From CAIWHR01 sp963741355 (GTDB lineage: Bacteria; Pseudomonadota; Gammaproteobacteria; Burkholderiales; Casimicrobiaceae), in the NCBI GenBank assembly GCA_963741355.1, contig CAVUIG010000029.1, positions 1 to 64,000 of the forward strand: 64,000 nucleotides of DNA, written 5' to 3'. This document shows, in pieces, positions 9,034 to 18,462 of this stretch (position 1 is its first letter; every line of letters begins with the position of its first letter). Under the pieces are notes generated by a model. The model saw only the letters and a list, made by a program, of their open reading frames with translations, searched no databases and was not told the DNA's origin. A program made the position numbers and the translations under genes.

Positions 9034-10224
9034 CTATCCGGGTTTGCCGTCGATCCGCTCGCGTGAGAGCACCGGCCAGTAGCGAATGGCGTACAGCGCA
9101 AACGCGGCGGACCACAGGAGGCCGGACACGACGACGCTCGCGAGGTAGGCGCCGGGGATCAGCATGCCGCCGAACACGCGGACCAGCGCCGCGATCTGGA
9201 CGAGCGCGAAGCACGCGACCTCGTAACGATCGACGGTCAGCGCGCGTCCGGTATGGCCGCGCGCGGTGCGGGTCATCATGCCGATGGTCATGCCGCCGAT
9301 CGCGCCGATCGTCAGCGCGTGCACGGCGAGCGGCGCCGGCACCCAATCGACGACCGCGAGCGCGCGCAGAACAAGATGGATGACGATCCAGCCATAGGCG
9401 GCGTGCAGGATCCACACCAGCGGTGTCGCGAGGGTCCGCCACGGCTGCCACAGATAAAGGCGGCGCGCGTGGGCGGCGGCCGCGACCAGCGCCACGACCA
9501 CGATCACGCCGGCCGGCGCCTGCAGCAGATCGGCGGCGAGCAGAACGAGCACGCTGCCCAGCGCGATCTTCTCCACGAGCGGACTGCGCGTCGCCGCGGT
9601 GCCCGGGATGCCGTTGTTGGTGAACATCGGGATGACGCGGCCGCCCATCACCGCGATGATGAACAGGACGACGTCGAGACCCGCCTGCAGGCTCGCGCGC
9701 TCCGGCCAGGAAAGCGCGCCCAGATAGGAGAGATGGAGGGACAGCGTGGCGAGCGCGAGCAGGAGCAGCAGGGCGATGAAGAAATAGTTGCGCCGATTCC
9801 CGCTCTGCACCAGCGGAATGCCGATGCCGACCGCGACGGCCGCGGGAAACGCCGCATTGACCACAGCCGCGGCGGTCGCGTACGGCGTCAGCACCAGCAC
9901 CCGGCCCGCGATCCACAGGATAGCCAGCGCGGCCAGCGCGGCGCCGGTCGGCGTCGGCCGGCCGGTCCAGTTGCGAACGGCAGTGAAAAGGAATCCGGCG
10001 ACCACGGCCATCGTGTAGCCGAACAGCATTTCGTGGCCGTGCCAGGCGGGACTGCGCAGATAGGTCGCCGGAAGGTAGCCTTCGTACTGGCACACCCACA
10101 GCAGGATCGACAGCGCGGCGAAGATGCTGGCGAGCAGGTAGAACGGCCGGAAGCCCAGGTCCCACAGCGCGAACCGGGACGGCGCGCGCCCGGCCTGCGG
10201 CCGGACATTTTCAACGTGTTGCAT
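9034..10224 (-). CDS. nnrS: NnrS-family membrane protein
   Basis: A 396-residue protein with about twelve hydrophobic segments. It has the NnrS hallmarks: FALWDLGFRPFYLLASIFAA near the N-terminus, PAWHGHEMLFGYTMAVVAGF, MGGRVIPMFTNNGIPG, and MTIGMMTRTARGHTGRAL. NnrS is a haem/copper membrane protein linked to denitrification and protection against NO-derived stress. The start ATG at 10224 gives MQHVENVRPQ. A TTGAT-N4-ATCAA box lies upstream. The frame is intact. Confidence 0.92.
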   Translation of the reverse strand: MQHVENVRPQAGRAPSRFALWDLGFRPFYLLASIFAALSILLWVCQYEGYLPATYLRSPAWHGHEMLFGYTMAVVAGFLFTAVRNWTGRPTPTGAALAALAILWIAGRVLVLTPYATAAAVVNAAFPAAVAVGIGIPLVQSGNRRNYFFIALLLLLALATLSLHLSYLGALSWPERASLQAGLDVVLFIIAVMGGRVIPMFTNNGIPGTAATRSPLVEKIALGSVLVLLAADLLQAPAGVIVVVALVAAAAHARRLYLWQPWRTLATPLVWILHAAYGWIVIHLVLRALAVVDWVPAPLAVHALTIGAIGGMTIGMMTRTARGHTGRALTVDRYEVACFALVQIAALVRVFGGMLIPGAYLASVVVSGLLWSAAFALYAIRYWPVLSRERIDGKPG

Positions 10225-10345
10225 CGGTAGCCTTTGCCGGTTTGCGCGGCCATTGCGGCATGAGTACGAGCGGCAGCCGCTGGCGAGGAAGTTGTTCGCA
10301 TCCGCCTCAATGATGCACCATATCTGCACGTGCCAAACCCCTGCC

Positions 10346-10359
10346 TTGATGTCGATCAA
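10346..10359. promoter_or_regulatory. FNR/NNR-type box
   Basis: TTGATGTCGATCAA is a perfect dyad matching the FNR/DNR/NNR consensus TTGAT-N4-ATCAA. It lies 122 bp from the nnrS start on the minus strand and 64 bp from the divergent plus-strand gene. NnrS genes are classically controlled by NO- or O2-responsive Crp/Fnr proteins, which makes nnrS the likelier target. Confidence 0.75.
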
Positions 10360-10422
10360 GCGGGAAGTGATCGAAATGCGGGCACGTATACTCGTGCATC
10401 CTGATTCAGCGAGCGCAGGCAC

Positions 10423-11157
10423 GTGAACCCGATCGCCACGGTCATCACTGCGGTATGGCACCAGCAAAAGGACAAGGAGGCCCTGCTCGCGGGCCATATG
10501 GAGAACCTGCGCAGGCAGACTGCGCCCCACCGCGCGATCTATGTGTTCGATGCCGGCGACGCGGCGCCGGCATGGCTCGAGGGCACGAAGATCACGGTGT
10601 CCGACCCGCTGACGCTCTACCAGGCCTGGAATATCGCGCTGGCCAACGTCATGACGCCGCTGGTCATGAACCTCAATGTCGATGATCGCCTGGCGCCCGA
10701 CGCGATCGAGGTGATGGCCAGGGGATTCGGCGATCCCGATGTCTTCCTGGTGGGCGGCGATTGGAAGGTCTGCTTCAGCGAAGCGGACACCGACAATGTG
10801 CGGCCGGCTTATCCCATCCTGGAATTGCCCTGCATTTCCGAATGGCCGCCGATGCCCGGACGCGTCCGGCGCCTCGGCAGCGGAGACCGGGCCGACGCCA
10901 CGCATGGCCCGGCGTGCATGTGGCGCATGGACGCCCATCGCTTCATGCCGCGATATCCGTATCGGTTCGGGGACGGGTCACTGATTCGAGTCATCGCGGA
11001 TGCGATCTGGTGGCACGCGATCGAGCACTACATGCGGAAGAAGATCGTTCGCCTGCCATTGGTCATCGGGAATTATCGAAGCGATCCGTCGAGCCAGGCC
11101 GAGTTTCGTTATTCCGCGACGGACGAACGCAATAACCCTGATGTCGCCATGCTGTAA
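10423..11157 (+). CDS. Glycosyltransferase family 2-like protein
   Basis: A 244-residue cytoplasmic protein with a GTG start (MNPIATVITAVWHQQKDKE). The fold resembles a GT-A nucleotide-sugar transferase: an N-terminal beta-alpha unit, LTLYQAWNIALANVMTPLVM, then NLNVDDRLAPDAIEVMARGF, in which VDDR would be the DxD-like metal site. ATHGPACMWRMDAHR may be part of the acceptor region. The target sugar is unknown. It stands alone, divergent from nnrS. Confidence 0.6.
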   Translation: MNPIATVITAVWHQQKDKEALLAGHMENLRRQTAPHRAIYVFDAGDAAPAWLEGTKITVSDPLTLYQAWNIALANVMTPLVMNLNVDDRLAPDAIEVMARGFGDPDVFLVGGDWKVCFSEADTDNVRPAYPILELPCISEWPPMPGRVRRLGSGDRADATHGPACMWRMDAHRFMPRYPYRFGDGSLIRVIADAIWWHAIEHYMRKKIVRLPLVIGNYRSDPSSQAEFRYSATDERNNPDVAML

Positions 11158-11315
11158 CCTTCCCGGGAAGCGGACGTGGCGCTGCCGATGGGGCGCCTCG
11201 AAGACCTGCCACCGTAAGGGGTAATGGCGGGCACTTCACCATCTCCGGCATACCCATTGACAGCCGGTTTCCACCGGCAGAATATTCTCGTTCGCAACCC
11301 GGCAAGGAGAGCACC

Positions 11316-11597
11316 ATGAAGACCATCTCCGCTGCATTGACCATCGTCGCGTGCGCAGTCGCCGGCGCGGCGTTCGCGTGCGAAGACCGCGCGATGATGG
11401 ACGACTCGATGGCGTTTGCCCAACCGAATGCGTCGCAGAAGCCCGTGGTGCTTGCGGTCGACAATCGCGGCACGGCAGTGGCCGACAAACCGGTCGCGGC
11501 ACCCAAGCAGACCGCGAACAAGCCGGACACTACGGCCGCCAGCCCGAAGACCGCGATGAAGCAGGCCGCGATCGCATGCACCGGCAACGACTGTTAG
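11316..11597 (+). CDS. Small exported protein of unknown function
   Basis: A 93-residue protein with a clear Sec signal peptide, MKTISAALTIVACAVAGAAF, ending before ACEDRAMMD. The mature part is Ala/Lys/Thr-rich and probably disordered; its last residues are AIACTGNDC, so Cys residues at both ends could form a disulfide. Start supported by AAGGAG seven bases upstream. A terminator follows 20 bp after the stop. Confidence 0.7.
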   Translation: MKTISAALTIVACAVAGAAFACEDRAMMDDSMAFAQPNASQKPVVLAVDNRGTAVADKPVAAPKQTANKPDTTAASPKTAMKQAAIACTGNDC

Positions 11598-11618
11598 ACC
11601 ATCCCCCCGTCCCGAGAG

Positions 11619-11645
11619 AGCCCGCCGCGTGCGGGCTTTCTTTTT
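11619..11645 (+). terminator. Rho-independent terminator
   Basis: GCCCGC at 11620-11625 pairs with GCGGGC at 11631-11636 around a five-base loop, followed by TTTCTTTTT. It closes the small exported-protein gene. Confidence 0.8.
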
Positions 11646-11781
11646 CGTCCGCAGGATTGCCCGCGGCGCCGTTGCACCGATGGCGTCGATCGTTGCGGGT
11701 GCCATGCTGCTCGTGGCGCGGCCCACGATCGCCTGCGCTCGTCAGCCAGGTCTACGTCACCCCGCAATAGGGTCACACCGG

Positions 11782-12504
11782 TCAACGCGACGTAGCCTGG
11801 GACAGGCGGGCGGCATTGTCGCGGGTGTCGTAAATATTGATGGTCGGCTTGCCCTCGGCGGCCCGGTTCATCCGCTCGCGGATCTCGGCAGCCAGGGCGT
11901 TGTTGCGCTGGACCGCCGGGCGTGCTTCGATCGCCTTGAACCAGCGCATGAAGTTCGGATGCGATGCGTCGTCGACGCCGCGGGCCTTGTGCCCCTTGGT
12001 CCATGGATAGGTCGCCATGTCGGCGATACCGTACTCATCGCAACCCAGCCATGCGCTTTCGCCCAGGCGGTTTTCGAGCACCCTGTACAGGCGCGCCGCC
12101 TCGTTGTTGTAGCGGTCGCGCGCGTATTGCAGGCCGGGCTCCGTGGCCAGGTTGTTGAAGTGCGACGACTGGCCGAACATCGGGCCGACGTGCGCCATCT
12201 GGAAGAACAGCCATTGCAGCTCGTCGTAGCGCCTGCGCGCATCCTTCGAGAGGAACTTGCCGGTCTTCTCGGCGAGGTACACCAGGATTGCGCCCGATTC
12301 CATCATCGCGTAGCGGCCACCGGGACCCTCGGTGTCGACGATCGCGGGAATCTTGTTGTTGGGCGAGAGCTTGAGGTAACCGGCGCTGAACTGCTCGCCG
12401 ATGTGGATGTTGACGTCGACGTGCTTCCACGCGAGACCGGTCTCCTCGAGCATGATCATGACCTTCTGTCCGTTCGGGGTGGGCATCGAATGCAGTTCGA
12501 TCAT
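11782..12504 (-). CDS. Glutathione S-transferase, YfcG/nu-class type
   Basis: A 240-residue cytosolic protein. The N-terminal thioredoxin-like domain begins MIELHSMPTPNGQKVMIMLE; TPNGxK is the glutathione-site motif of YfcG/Ure2-like GSTs, which act as disulfide oxidoreductases. NKIPAIVD (cis-Pro) and MMESGAILVYLAEKTGKFLS (ES motif) follow, then a helical C-domain with ADMATYPWTKGHK. The start at 12504 has GGAG just upstream; an in-frame MSKEN start at 12522 is possible. It is divergent from the large unknown gene, 64 bp apart. Confidence 0.88.
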   Translation of the reverse strand: MIELHSMPTPNGQKVMIMLEETGLAWKHVDVNIHIGEQFSAGYLKLSPNNKIPAIVDTEGPGGRYAMMESGAILVYLAEKTGKFLSKDARRRYDELQWLFFQMAHVGPMFGQSSHFNNLATEPGLQYARDRYNNEAARLYRVLENRLGESAWLGCDEYGIADMATYPWTKGHKARGVDDASHPNFMRWFKAIEARPAVQRNNALAAEIRERMNRAAEGKPTINIYDTRDNAARLSQATSR

Positions 12505-12568
12505 GGGGTTCTCCTTGCTCATGGCGAGCGTATGATGTGCATCCCCCCAGCAGACCCGGGAGGCGCGC

Positions 12569-15509
12569 ATGGAAAGTCTGTTCCGCTTCATGCTGAGCCG
12601 CCAGGCTCAAAAGGTGGACCCGTCGTCCACCACCGTTCCCGTCCGACCCAGCGCGGACTATCAAAGACAGTTGATCGCCGCGAAAAGCGCCGCGCAGGCC
12701 ATTCCGGCGTTGCGGCGCCTGGCGGCGGCGTATCGCAAGGACCACGCCGACTGGAGTCCCGGCGGCGGACATCGCCTACTACGCGGCCGCCTCCGGCTTG
12801 CGCTCGGATCTCGCGACCAAGGCTCGCTCTTCGCTCGCGGAGCTGACCAATCTTTTCCGCAGCCACTTCGGCGATGTCGACGTTGCGGCGTTCGTCAGCG
12901 GTCCCGATTTCGACACGAATTATGCGCGCCTCAGCGACGCCCTCGTGACCAGCGCGATCCTTGGCGACGACGGCGTCGTCGCGGCGGCCGACGCGGGTGC
13001 GCTGCTTCAGATCAAGGCGCTCCTGCAACGACTGGCGGCCGGCGACCAGACACTCGCCGAGGATGGCGCGATCCACGACGCGCTGACGCGTGCGCTGCTG
13101 CTGCCCGCCGGGATCTTCCCGCTGCTGGGTCAATCCGGCGCGACAACAGAGCCGTCGGCGCACGCTGCCGCGAGCGGTGGCGACGACGCCGGTGATGCCA
13201 CGCTCAAGGATCTCACCAACCGCCGTCAGACGCTGCTCGCCGCCTATCGCGCCCTGACGCGAGTGGGCCCCGAGCACATTGCCGAACCCGAGCCGGCTGT
13301 CGCGAGCGCCGCGCCAGCGCCCGCCGCTGCCTCCTCGTCAGCGTCTGCGGCGGGACGTGCGACCACGCGACCGATGGGGGGTGTGGCGAGCGGTTCGATC
13401 GGCGCCCGCGCCGGTCGCGCGCCGCTGCTGCTCAAGGCCGACGCCGTGGCCACGTTCGAACCCGCGGAGCGGGCGGCGTTGCGGACGCTGCGGATCGATC
13501 CGACGAAAACGGACGTGCCGGCGGCGGCGGCCCGGGTATCCGCCGAGCTCGCGAATACCGAGTACCTGATGGCGACGCGGGTCGGCGACGCGGCGTTGGC
13601 CATGGCCCGCGTCGGCGACCGCTACTACCCGGCGAGCAGCCTCGACGGCACGCACGTGGGCGCGACGGCGGCCAAGCCCAATGTGCTGCCCTCCACGCAC
13701 GGATCCCTCACGCCGGCCGGCGTTGGCGATCTGCTCGTCGTCAAGCAATTCCTCAAGCGGTACGAAGCGCGCGAGGAATCCCACATCGAGAACATCCTCA
13801 AAAGCGAGTCAAAGAAATCCATTTATACCCGCATGGATCTTTCGGAGACGACGACCACGACCGAGACCGAGGTCGACAAGGAAGAGGATCGCGACCAGCA
13901 GACGACGGAGCGTTTCGAGCTGGCGACCGAGTCGAGCAACACGCTGAAGGAGGACTCGAGCCTGAAGGCCGGATTGTCCGTCTCCGGCAGCTACGGACCG
14001 ATCGTGGAGTTCAAGGCGACGACCGACTTCGCCACCAGCACAGCGAAGGAGGAGGCGTCCAAGGTCGGCACCAAATACAGCAAGGACGTCACCACGCGCG
14101 CCACCAGCAAGATCATCGAGAAAAATCGGCGGCAGGTCGTCACCCGCTTTGTCACCAAGGTGACGGAGAAGAGCGTCCACGGTTTCGACAACGTGAACGG
14201 CGACGCGTCGATCGTCGGCCAGTACCAATGGGTCGACAAGATCTACGAGGCGCAGGTCTTCAATTACGGCAAGCGGATGCTCTACGACATCATGCTTCCG
14301 GAGCCGGCCGCCTTCCTGCTGTTCGCGTCGACGCGCACGCCGAAGTCGCAGGCCGACCTCATCAAGCCGGACCCCTTCACGCTCAGTCCGGCCGATCTGA
14401 GCGAGGGCAATTACCCGTACTACGTCAAGAAGTACAGCGTCGCGGGCGTCGTGCCGCCGCCGCCGCTGTACACCACGTCGTCGAAGGCGATCGAAGGCAA
14501 AGGCGATCGCAATGACGACGGGATCGGATCGAAGAGCGTCGACGTGCCGATTCCCGACGGCTACCAGGCGTTCAACGCGAGCGTCATCACGTGGTTCGTC
14601 TGGTTCGACGACTCGGACGCCGCGTTCGTCGACATGTCGCTGGGGCGCCGGGCCAATCAGGTCAAGGTGACGTCGGGCGGCGCATGGTTTCCGACGCTCA
14701 GCAGCGAAACCGGCACCGTGTCGTTCGTCGCCGTCTCGTACAAGATCGACACGTTCATCACCAACGTCGAGATCCTGTGTCAACGCAGGCCCGAGACGCT
14801 CGATGCCTGGCGGCTCAAGACCCATACGGCGATCGTCCAGGCCTACCAGCAGCAGCTGCGCGACTATCAGGATCAGCTGGCCGCGCTGCAGATGCAGGCC
14901 GTCCAGCAGTTCCAGGGGCGCAATCCCGCGACCAACGAACGGATGATTCGCACCGAGCTCAGGAAGGGCGCGATTTCGCTGTTCACCGAGCAGCAATACG
15001 ACTGGCTCAACGCGATCCGGACGAGCGCGCAGGGCTATCCCGAGATGGACATCGCCGAGGCGAATCTCGAAGGGCGGTACGTCCGCTTCTTCGAGCAGGC
15101 CTTCGAGTGGGAACAGATGATGTACTTCTTCTATCCCTACTACTGGGGACGGAAGTCGAACTGGACCGAGAGGGCGCTGCTCGACGATCCCGATCCGCTG
15201 TTCGCGGACTTCATCAAGGCGGGGGCGGCCCGCTGCGTGCTGCCGGTGCGGCCGGGCTTCGAATCGGCGGTCGCGTATTTCCTGGCGACCGCGCAAATCT
15301 GGAACGGCGGCGACCTGCCCACCATCACCGACCCGCTCTACGTGAGCATCATCAAGGAGATTCAGGAGCGCGACCAGGCGCCAGGCGAGGAAGTGCCGCA
15401 AGGCGATCCGTGGGATGTGCGGCTGCCGACCTCGCTCGTGTACCTGCGCGAAGAGCGCAGCCTGCCCTCCTGGCACAAGGACAGCTCCGGGGACTGGGTG
15501 CCGGACTGA
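12569..15509 (+). CDS. Large protein of unknown family upstream of the quinoprotein oxidase pair, frameshifted once
   Basis: About 979 residues, starting MESLFRFMLSRQAQKVDPSS after GGGAGG. One extra G near 12770 splits the frame. I do not recognise the family. Visible parts: a helical N-terminal region; an Ala/Ser-rich linker (about residues 235-275); a long Thr/Glu/Lys-rich stretch around 425-500, with runs such as SETTTTTETEVDKEEDRDQQ, that looks like amphipathic strands; then a domain with GQYQWVDKIYEAQVFNYG and MLYDIMLPEPAAFLLFA; a Gln-rich coiled-coil-like segment (YQQQLRDYQDQLAALQMQAV); and an aromatic stretch FEWEQMMYFFYPYYWGRKSN. No signal peptide is seen. It ends 9 bp before the LodA-like gene, so it probably belongs to the same operon. 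Confidence 0.75.
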
Positions 15510-15518
15510 CGCGCGGCC

Positions 15519-17369
15519 GTGGCTCTTCCGACGATCTACAAGATCCATCCGTCGATCGGCGTCGCGCGGGTGGGCAACTCGCCGGACGCGTTCTTCATCG
15601 GGCCGGAGGTTCCCGGTCGGCCGCCGGAGGGCGACGACGCGTGCGGGTCGACGGTACCCCCGTTCAAGGACTCGTCCGGAAGGATCAAGCGGCAGGGCGC
15701 CCGCTTTCGCGTCTATCGCTACGATGACAACGGCAAAGGGCAGTACGCGCCGGTCGAGGAAAAGACGCTCGATTCGAAGGACGTCGAGTGGATCGCGTGG
15801 ATCCGTCCACCTCGCGAACAAGAAATCCGGCTTCTTCGCATTCGATGGGTTGCTCGGCGACGTCGTCTACGGACCGACGGGCGTGGCGCCGCGGCGGCGC
15901 AACGCGTCGGTCGTCAACCCGAAGGATCTCTGGCTCGACCCGGGCGTGCGCCGAATCGGCGGACGATCGGCCGGGCCCGTCGAATTCAGCAGGACGACGC
16001 CGGCCATCGGACCCTCATTCTGGCCGCGGCAGCCGCTGTTCCCGCCGATCGAGTACGTGGGCGAGCTGCGCACCGATCCCGCCGGCCGGCTGGTGGTCCT
16101 GGGCGGACGCGGCGCGGTCGCGTCGATCGCGGGCGCTGCCGACATTCGCTACTACAACAACAACGACGGCTGGTTCGACGACATCGCGGACGGCCCCGTC
16201 GATGCGTTGATCAAGCTCAAGGGCGTGCCGCAGGCGGTAAAAGCCGTCGCCGCCTGGGTGTTGTGCGCACCGCCCTGCTTCGCGCCCTATTCCCAGCACA
16301 TCGTCACGCTGTGGGACACGCTCTTCGACTTGAACGCGCGCGAAGTGAAGCTGCCGGTGAACGACGCGCGCTTCGACGGTCCGCTCAAGGCGCTGAAGGC
16401 GATCAACCGCGAGTTCTACGGCCGGGCGTGGGGCGAGAACACGCTGAAGCAAATACATTCCGGTCTTCGAGGACGACATATGGCCGATTCTCAAGCGCGG
16501 GCTGCAGATCGTGTTCCTGTATCGGCCGGCCAAGCGCGCGCACGTCACGCTCGGCGCCGGCGGCATCGCCGCAGATGTATCCGTTGCTCGCATCGAAGGA
16601 CGCCTCGTCGCAAGGGCTCCGCAACGCGATATTCAATCGACTGCATCCGCCGGGAGTGAACGGCGACGGGATGCCGGATCACGACATGCCGAAGCTCCTT
16701 GGCGACGATCCGGACGATCGCTGGAAGGTTTCGGACCGGCGCCGCCTGACGCTGACGCCGACGCAGTATGCGATGATGGAGCAATGGGCCCGGGGCCGCT
16801 TCACCGCGACGTCGACGGCGCCGCCCGGACTGCCACCGGCGACGATCACGCCGGATGGCCTCGACAAGGCCGCTCTGGAAAACTGCGCCGGCGGAGCCTT
16901 CTATCCGGGGATGGAGTGCAGCTGGCAGATCCGGCATCCGGACATCTTCATCGAGCCGTTTCGCGTTCACGCCGGCGCGCCGTCGCAATATCTGGCCGAC
17001 GCGAGCTCGATCGATGCCGGCCACTTCTCGAGACAGATGGCCGTGCCGTGGCAGGCCGACTTCCTTCACTGCCGTCAATCGGAGAAGAAGCGCGACGACA
17101 ACGGCGCGATGGAGTCCTGGGGATGGTGGCCGGTTCAGCGCCCGCACCACGTGTACGTGAGCGAGGATGAGGCGAAAGCCGGCAATCTGCTGATCTCCTG
17201 GGCCCGCTCGACGAAGGATGGCGCGAGAGTGAACTGGGCGAGCGGCGGCATCGAGGAACCGGTCTTCACGGAAATGCTCGCCAACTGGACGAATTTCGGC
17301 TTCGTGATCGCGAAAGGCGATCTTCAGTTCGAGACGGAACGCGCCGCCAATGTCCCCGACACACCCTGA
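15519..17369 (+). CDS. LodA/GoxA-like cysteine-tryptophylquinone (CTQ) amino-acid oxidase, frameshifted
   Basis: Quinoprotein oxidase of the L-lysine epsilon-oxidase/glycine oxidase family, which deaminates an amino acid and releases H2O2. The N-terminus IYKIHPSIGVARVGNSPD (GTG start at 15519) is the family hallmark, followed by FFAFDGLLGDVVYG, DIRYYNNNDGWFDD and PPCFAPYSQHIVTLWDTLFD. Near the C-terminus, ENCAGGAFYPGMECSWQI and RQMAVPWQADFLHC hold the conserved Cys and Trp from which CTQ is made in LodA (from memory, Cys516 and Trp581). Three shifts (near 15805, 16452 and 16565) each fit one extra base. The substrate cannot be told. The gene overlaps the flavoprotein gene by 20 bp. Confidence 0.85.
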   Translation: MALPTIYKIHPSIGVARVGNSPDAFFIGPEVPGRPPEGDDACGSTVPPFKDSSGRIKRQGARFRVYRYDDNGKGQYAPVEEKTLDSKDVEWIAWIRPPREQEIRLLRIRWVARRRRLRTDGRGAAAAQRVGRQPEGSLARPGRAPNRRTIGRARRIQQDDAGHRTLILAAAAAVPADRVRGRAAHRSRRPAGGPGRTRRGRVDRGRCRHSLLQQQRRLVRRHRGRPRRCVDQAQGRAAGGKSRRRLGVVRTALLRALFPAHRHAVGHALRLERARSEAAGERRALRRSAQGAEGDQPRVLRPGVGREHAEANTFRSSRTTYGRFSSAGCRSCSCIGRPSARTSRSAPAASPQMYPLLASKDASSQGLRNAIFNRLHPPGVNGDGMPDHDMPKLLGDDPDDRWKVSDRRRLTLTPTQYAMMEQWARGRFTATSTAPPGLPPATITPDGLDKAALENCAGGAFYPGMECSWQIRHPDIFIEPFRVHAGAPSQYLADASSIDAGHFSRQMAVPWQADFLHCRQSEKKRDDNGAMESWGWWPVQRPHHVYVSEDEAKAGNLLISWARSTKDGARVNWASGGIEEPVFTEMLANWTNFGFVIAKGDLQFETERAANVPDTP

Positions 17370-18462
17370 CCGGCTCGACGTGGCGGTCATCGGCGGCGGC
17401 GTCGCCGGCTGCGGTATGCGCCGCGATCCTCGCCCGCGCCGGCGCGCGGGTGGGGCTTGTGCACGGCGCGGACGCCCGGCGCTCGACCGTCGAGTTGCTT
17501 TCGGGCCGCGCCCGCTGGCTGCTGCGCAATCTCGACCTGCCCGCCGGCGAAGGCGTGGAGATCAACCGGACGATCTCGCGTTGGGGCGACGACCTGCCGC
17601 AGACGCGCGACGCGCTGTTCGATCCCTACGGCCCGGGCCTCGCCGTCGAGCGGGCATCGCTCGATGGGCGACTGCGCGAAGCGGCGAGGTCACACGGTGC
17701 GTCGGTGATTTCGGCGCGTGCTCGTGCCTTGTCGAAGGCGTCGGGCACGTGGCAGATCGGCAGCGACAAAGGCATCCTCTCGGCCGCCAACGTCGTCCTC
17801 GCGACAGGCGCCATCCATTCGCCACTGATCCCGCGCGACTCACGGATCGTTGCGGATCAGATCGCATTTCTCGCCCGCGGCCTGCAGCGGTCGACGGCGC
17901 GATCGAAGCGCGCTGCCGCCGGCACCTCTACGGCCCGCATCGACGACGCATTGCGGGTCGAAGCGACAGACATCGGCTGGTGGTATGCGCTGCCCGCACC
18001 GGACGGCTCTGCTTTTGTCGGTGTCTGCACGCAAGCACGTCCCCGCGCGGCGGACCGGGCGCCTGGTTTCGGCGGGGATTGAGCAAGACGAGCCTGATCT
18101 CGACGTTCGTCGATGCGACGTCGGACGTCTGGGGCGCCGCCGCACCGGTCCGCACGTACTCCCGTGCGGCGGGTCCGAACTGGATCGCCGTCGGCAACGC
18201 CGCGTTCAGTCCAGATCCGCTGTGCGGCGAGGGCCTGTGGTTCGCCCTGCGGACCGCGCGCGCAGCCGCGGCCGTCCTGCTGGGCTCGCAATCCGCTGCG
18301 GACTATCAGGAGTGGATCGCCGACGCGGCGATTGCCCACCAGACGGAGCGCGAGCGCCGGGTGTCTGTCCTGGAGCCAGTCACCGACGAATCGGCGTGGC
18401 AGGGCCGCGCGCCTCCGCCGTACTACCGCGCGGGCGTCGACGCCAAGCTCTCCGGCCGCTGA
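17350..18462 (+). CDS. LodB-like FAD-dependent oxidoreductase, CTQ maturation partner, frameshifted
   Basis: Flavoprotein of about 370 residues with the N-terminal dinucleotide motif DVAVIGGGVAGC and a later LSAANVVLATGAIHSPLIPR segment. The C-terminal half has DIGWWYALPAPDGSAFVGVC and GNAAFSPDPLCGEGLWFALR, which resemble the tryptophan-halogenase/LodB group. LodB-type flavoproteins are needed to form the CTQ cofactor in LodA. Shifts lie near 17412 (one extra G) and about 18030-18060. Its start lies inside the end of the LodA-like gene, so coupled translation is likely. Confidence 0.8.
   Translation: MSPTHPDRLDVAVIGGGVAGCGMRRDPRPRRRAGGACARRGRPALDRRVAFGPRPLAAAQSRPARRRRRGDQPDDLALGRRPAADARRAVRSLRPGPRRRAGIARWATARSGEVTRCVGDFGACSCLVEGVGHVADRQRQRHPLGRQRRPRDRRHPFATDPARLTDRCGSDRISRPRPAAVDGAIEARCRRHLYGPHRRRIAGRSDRHRLVVCAARTGRLCFCRCLHASTSPRGGPGAWFRRGLSKTSLISTFVDATSDVWGAAAPVRTYSRAAGPNWIAVGNAAFSPDPLCGEGLWFALRTARAAAAVLLGSQSAADYQEWIADAAIAHQTERERRVSVLEPVTDESAWQGRAPPPYYRAGVDAKLSGR

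Noticed and set aside
13800..14160. The Thr/Glu-rich region of the large unknown protein as a colicin-like pore-forming domain
   Set aside because: Only the general look of amphipathic strands supports it. No colicin motif or hydrophobic hairpin was found, so no toxin call is made.
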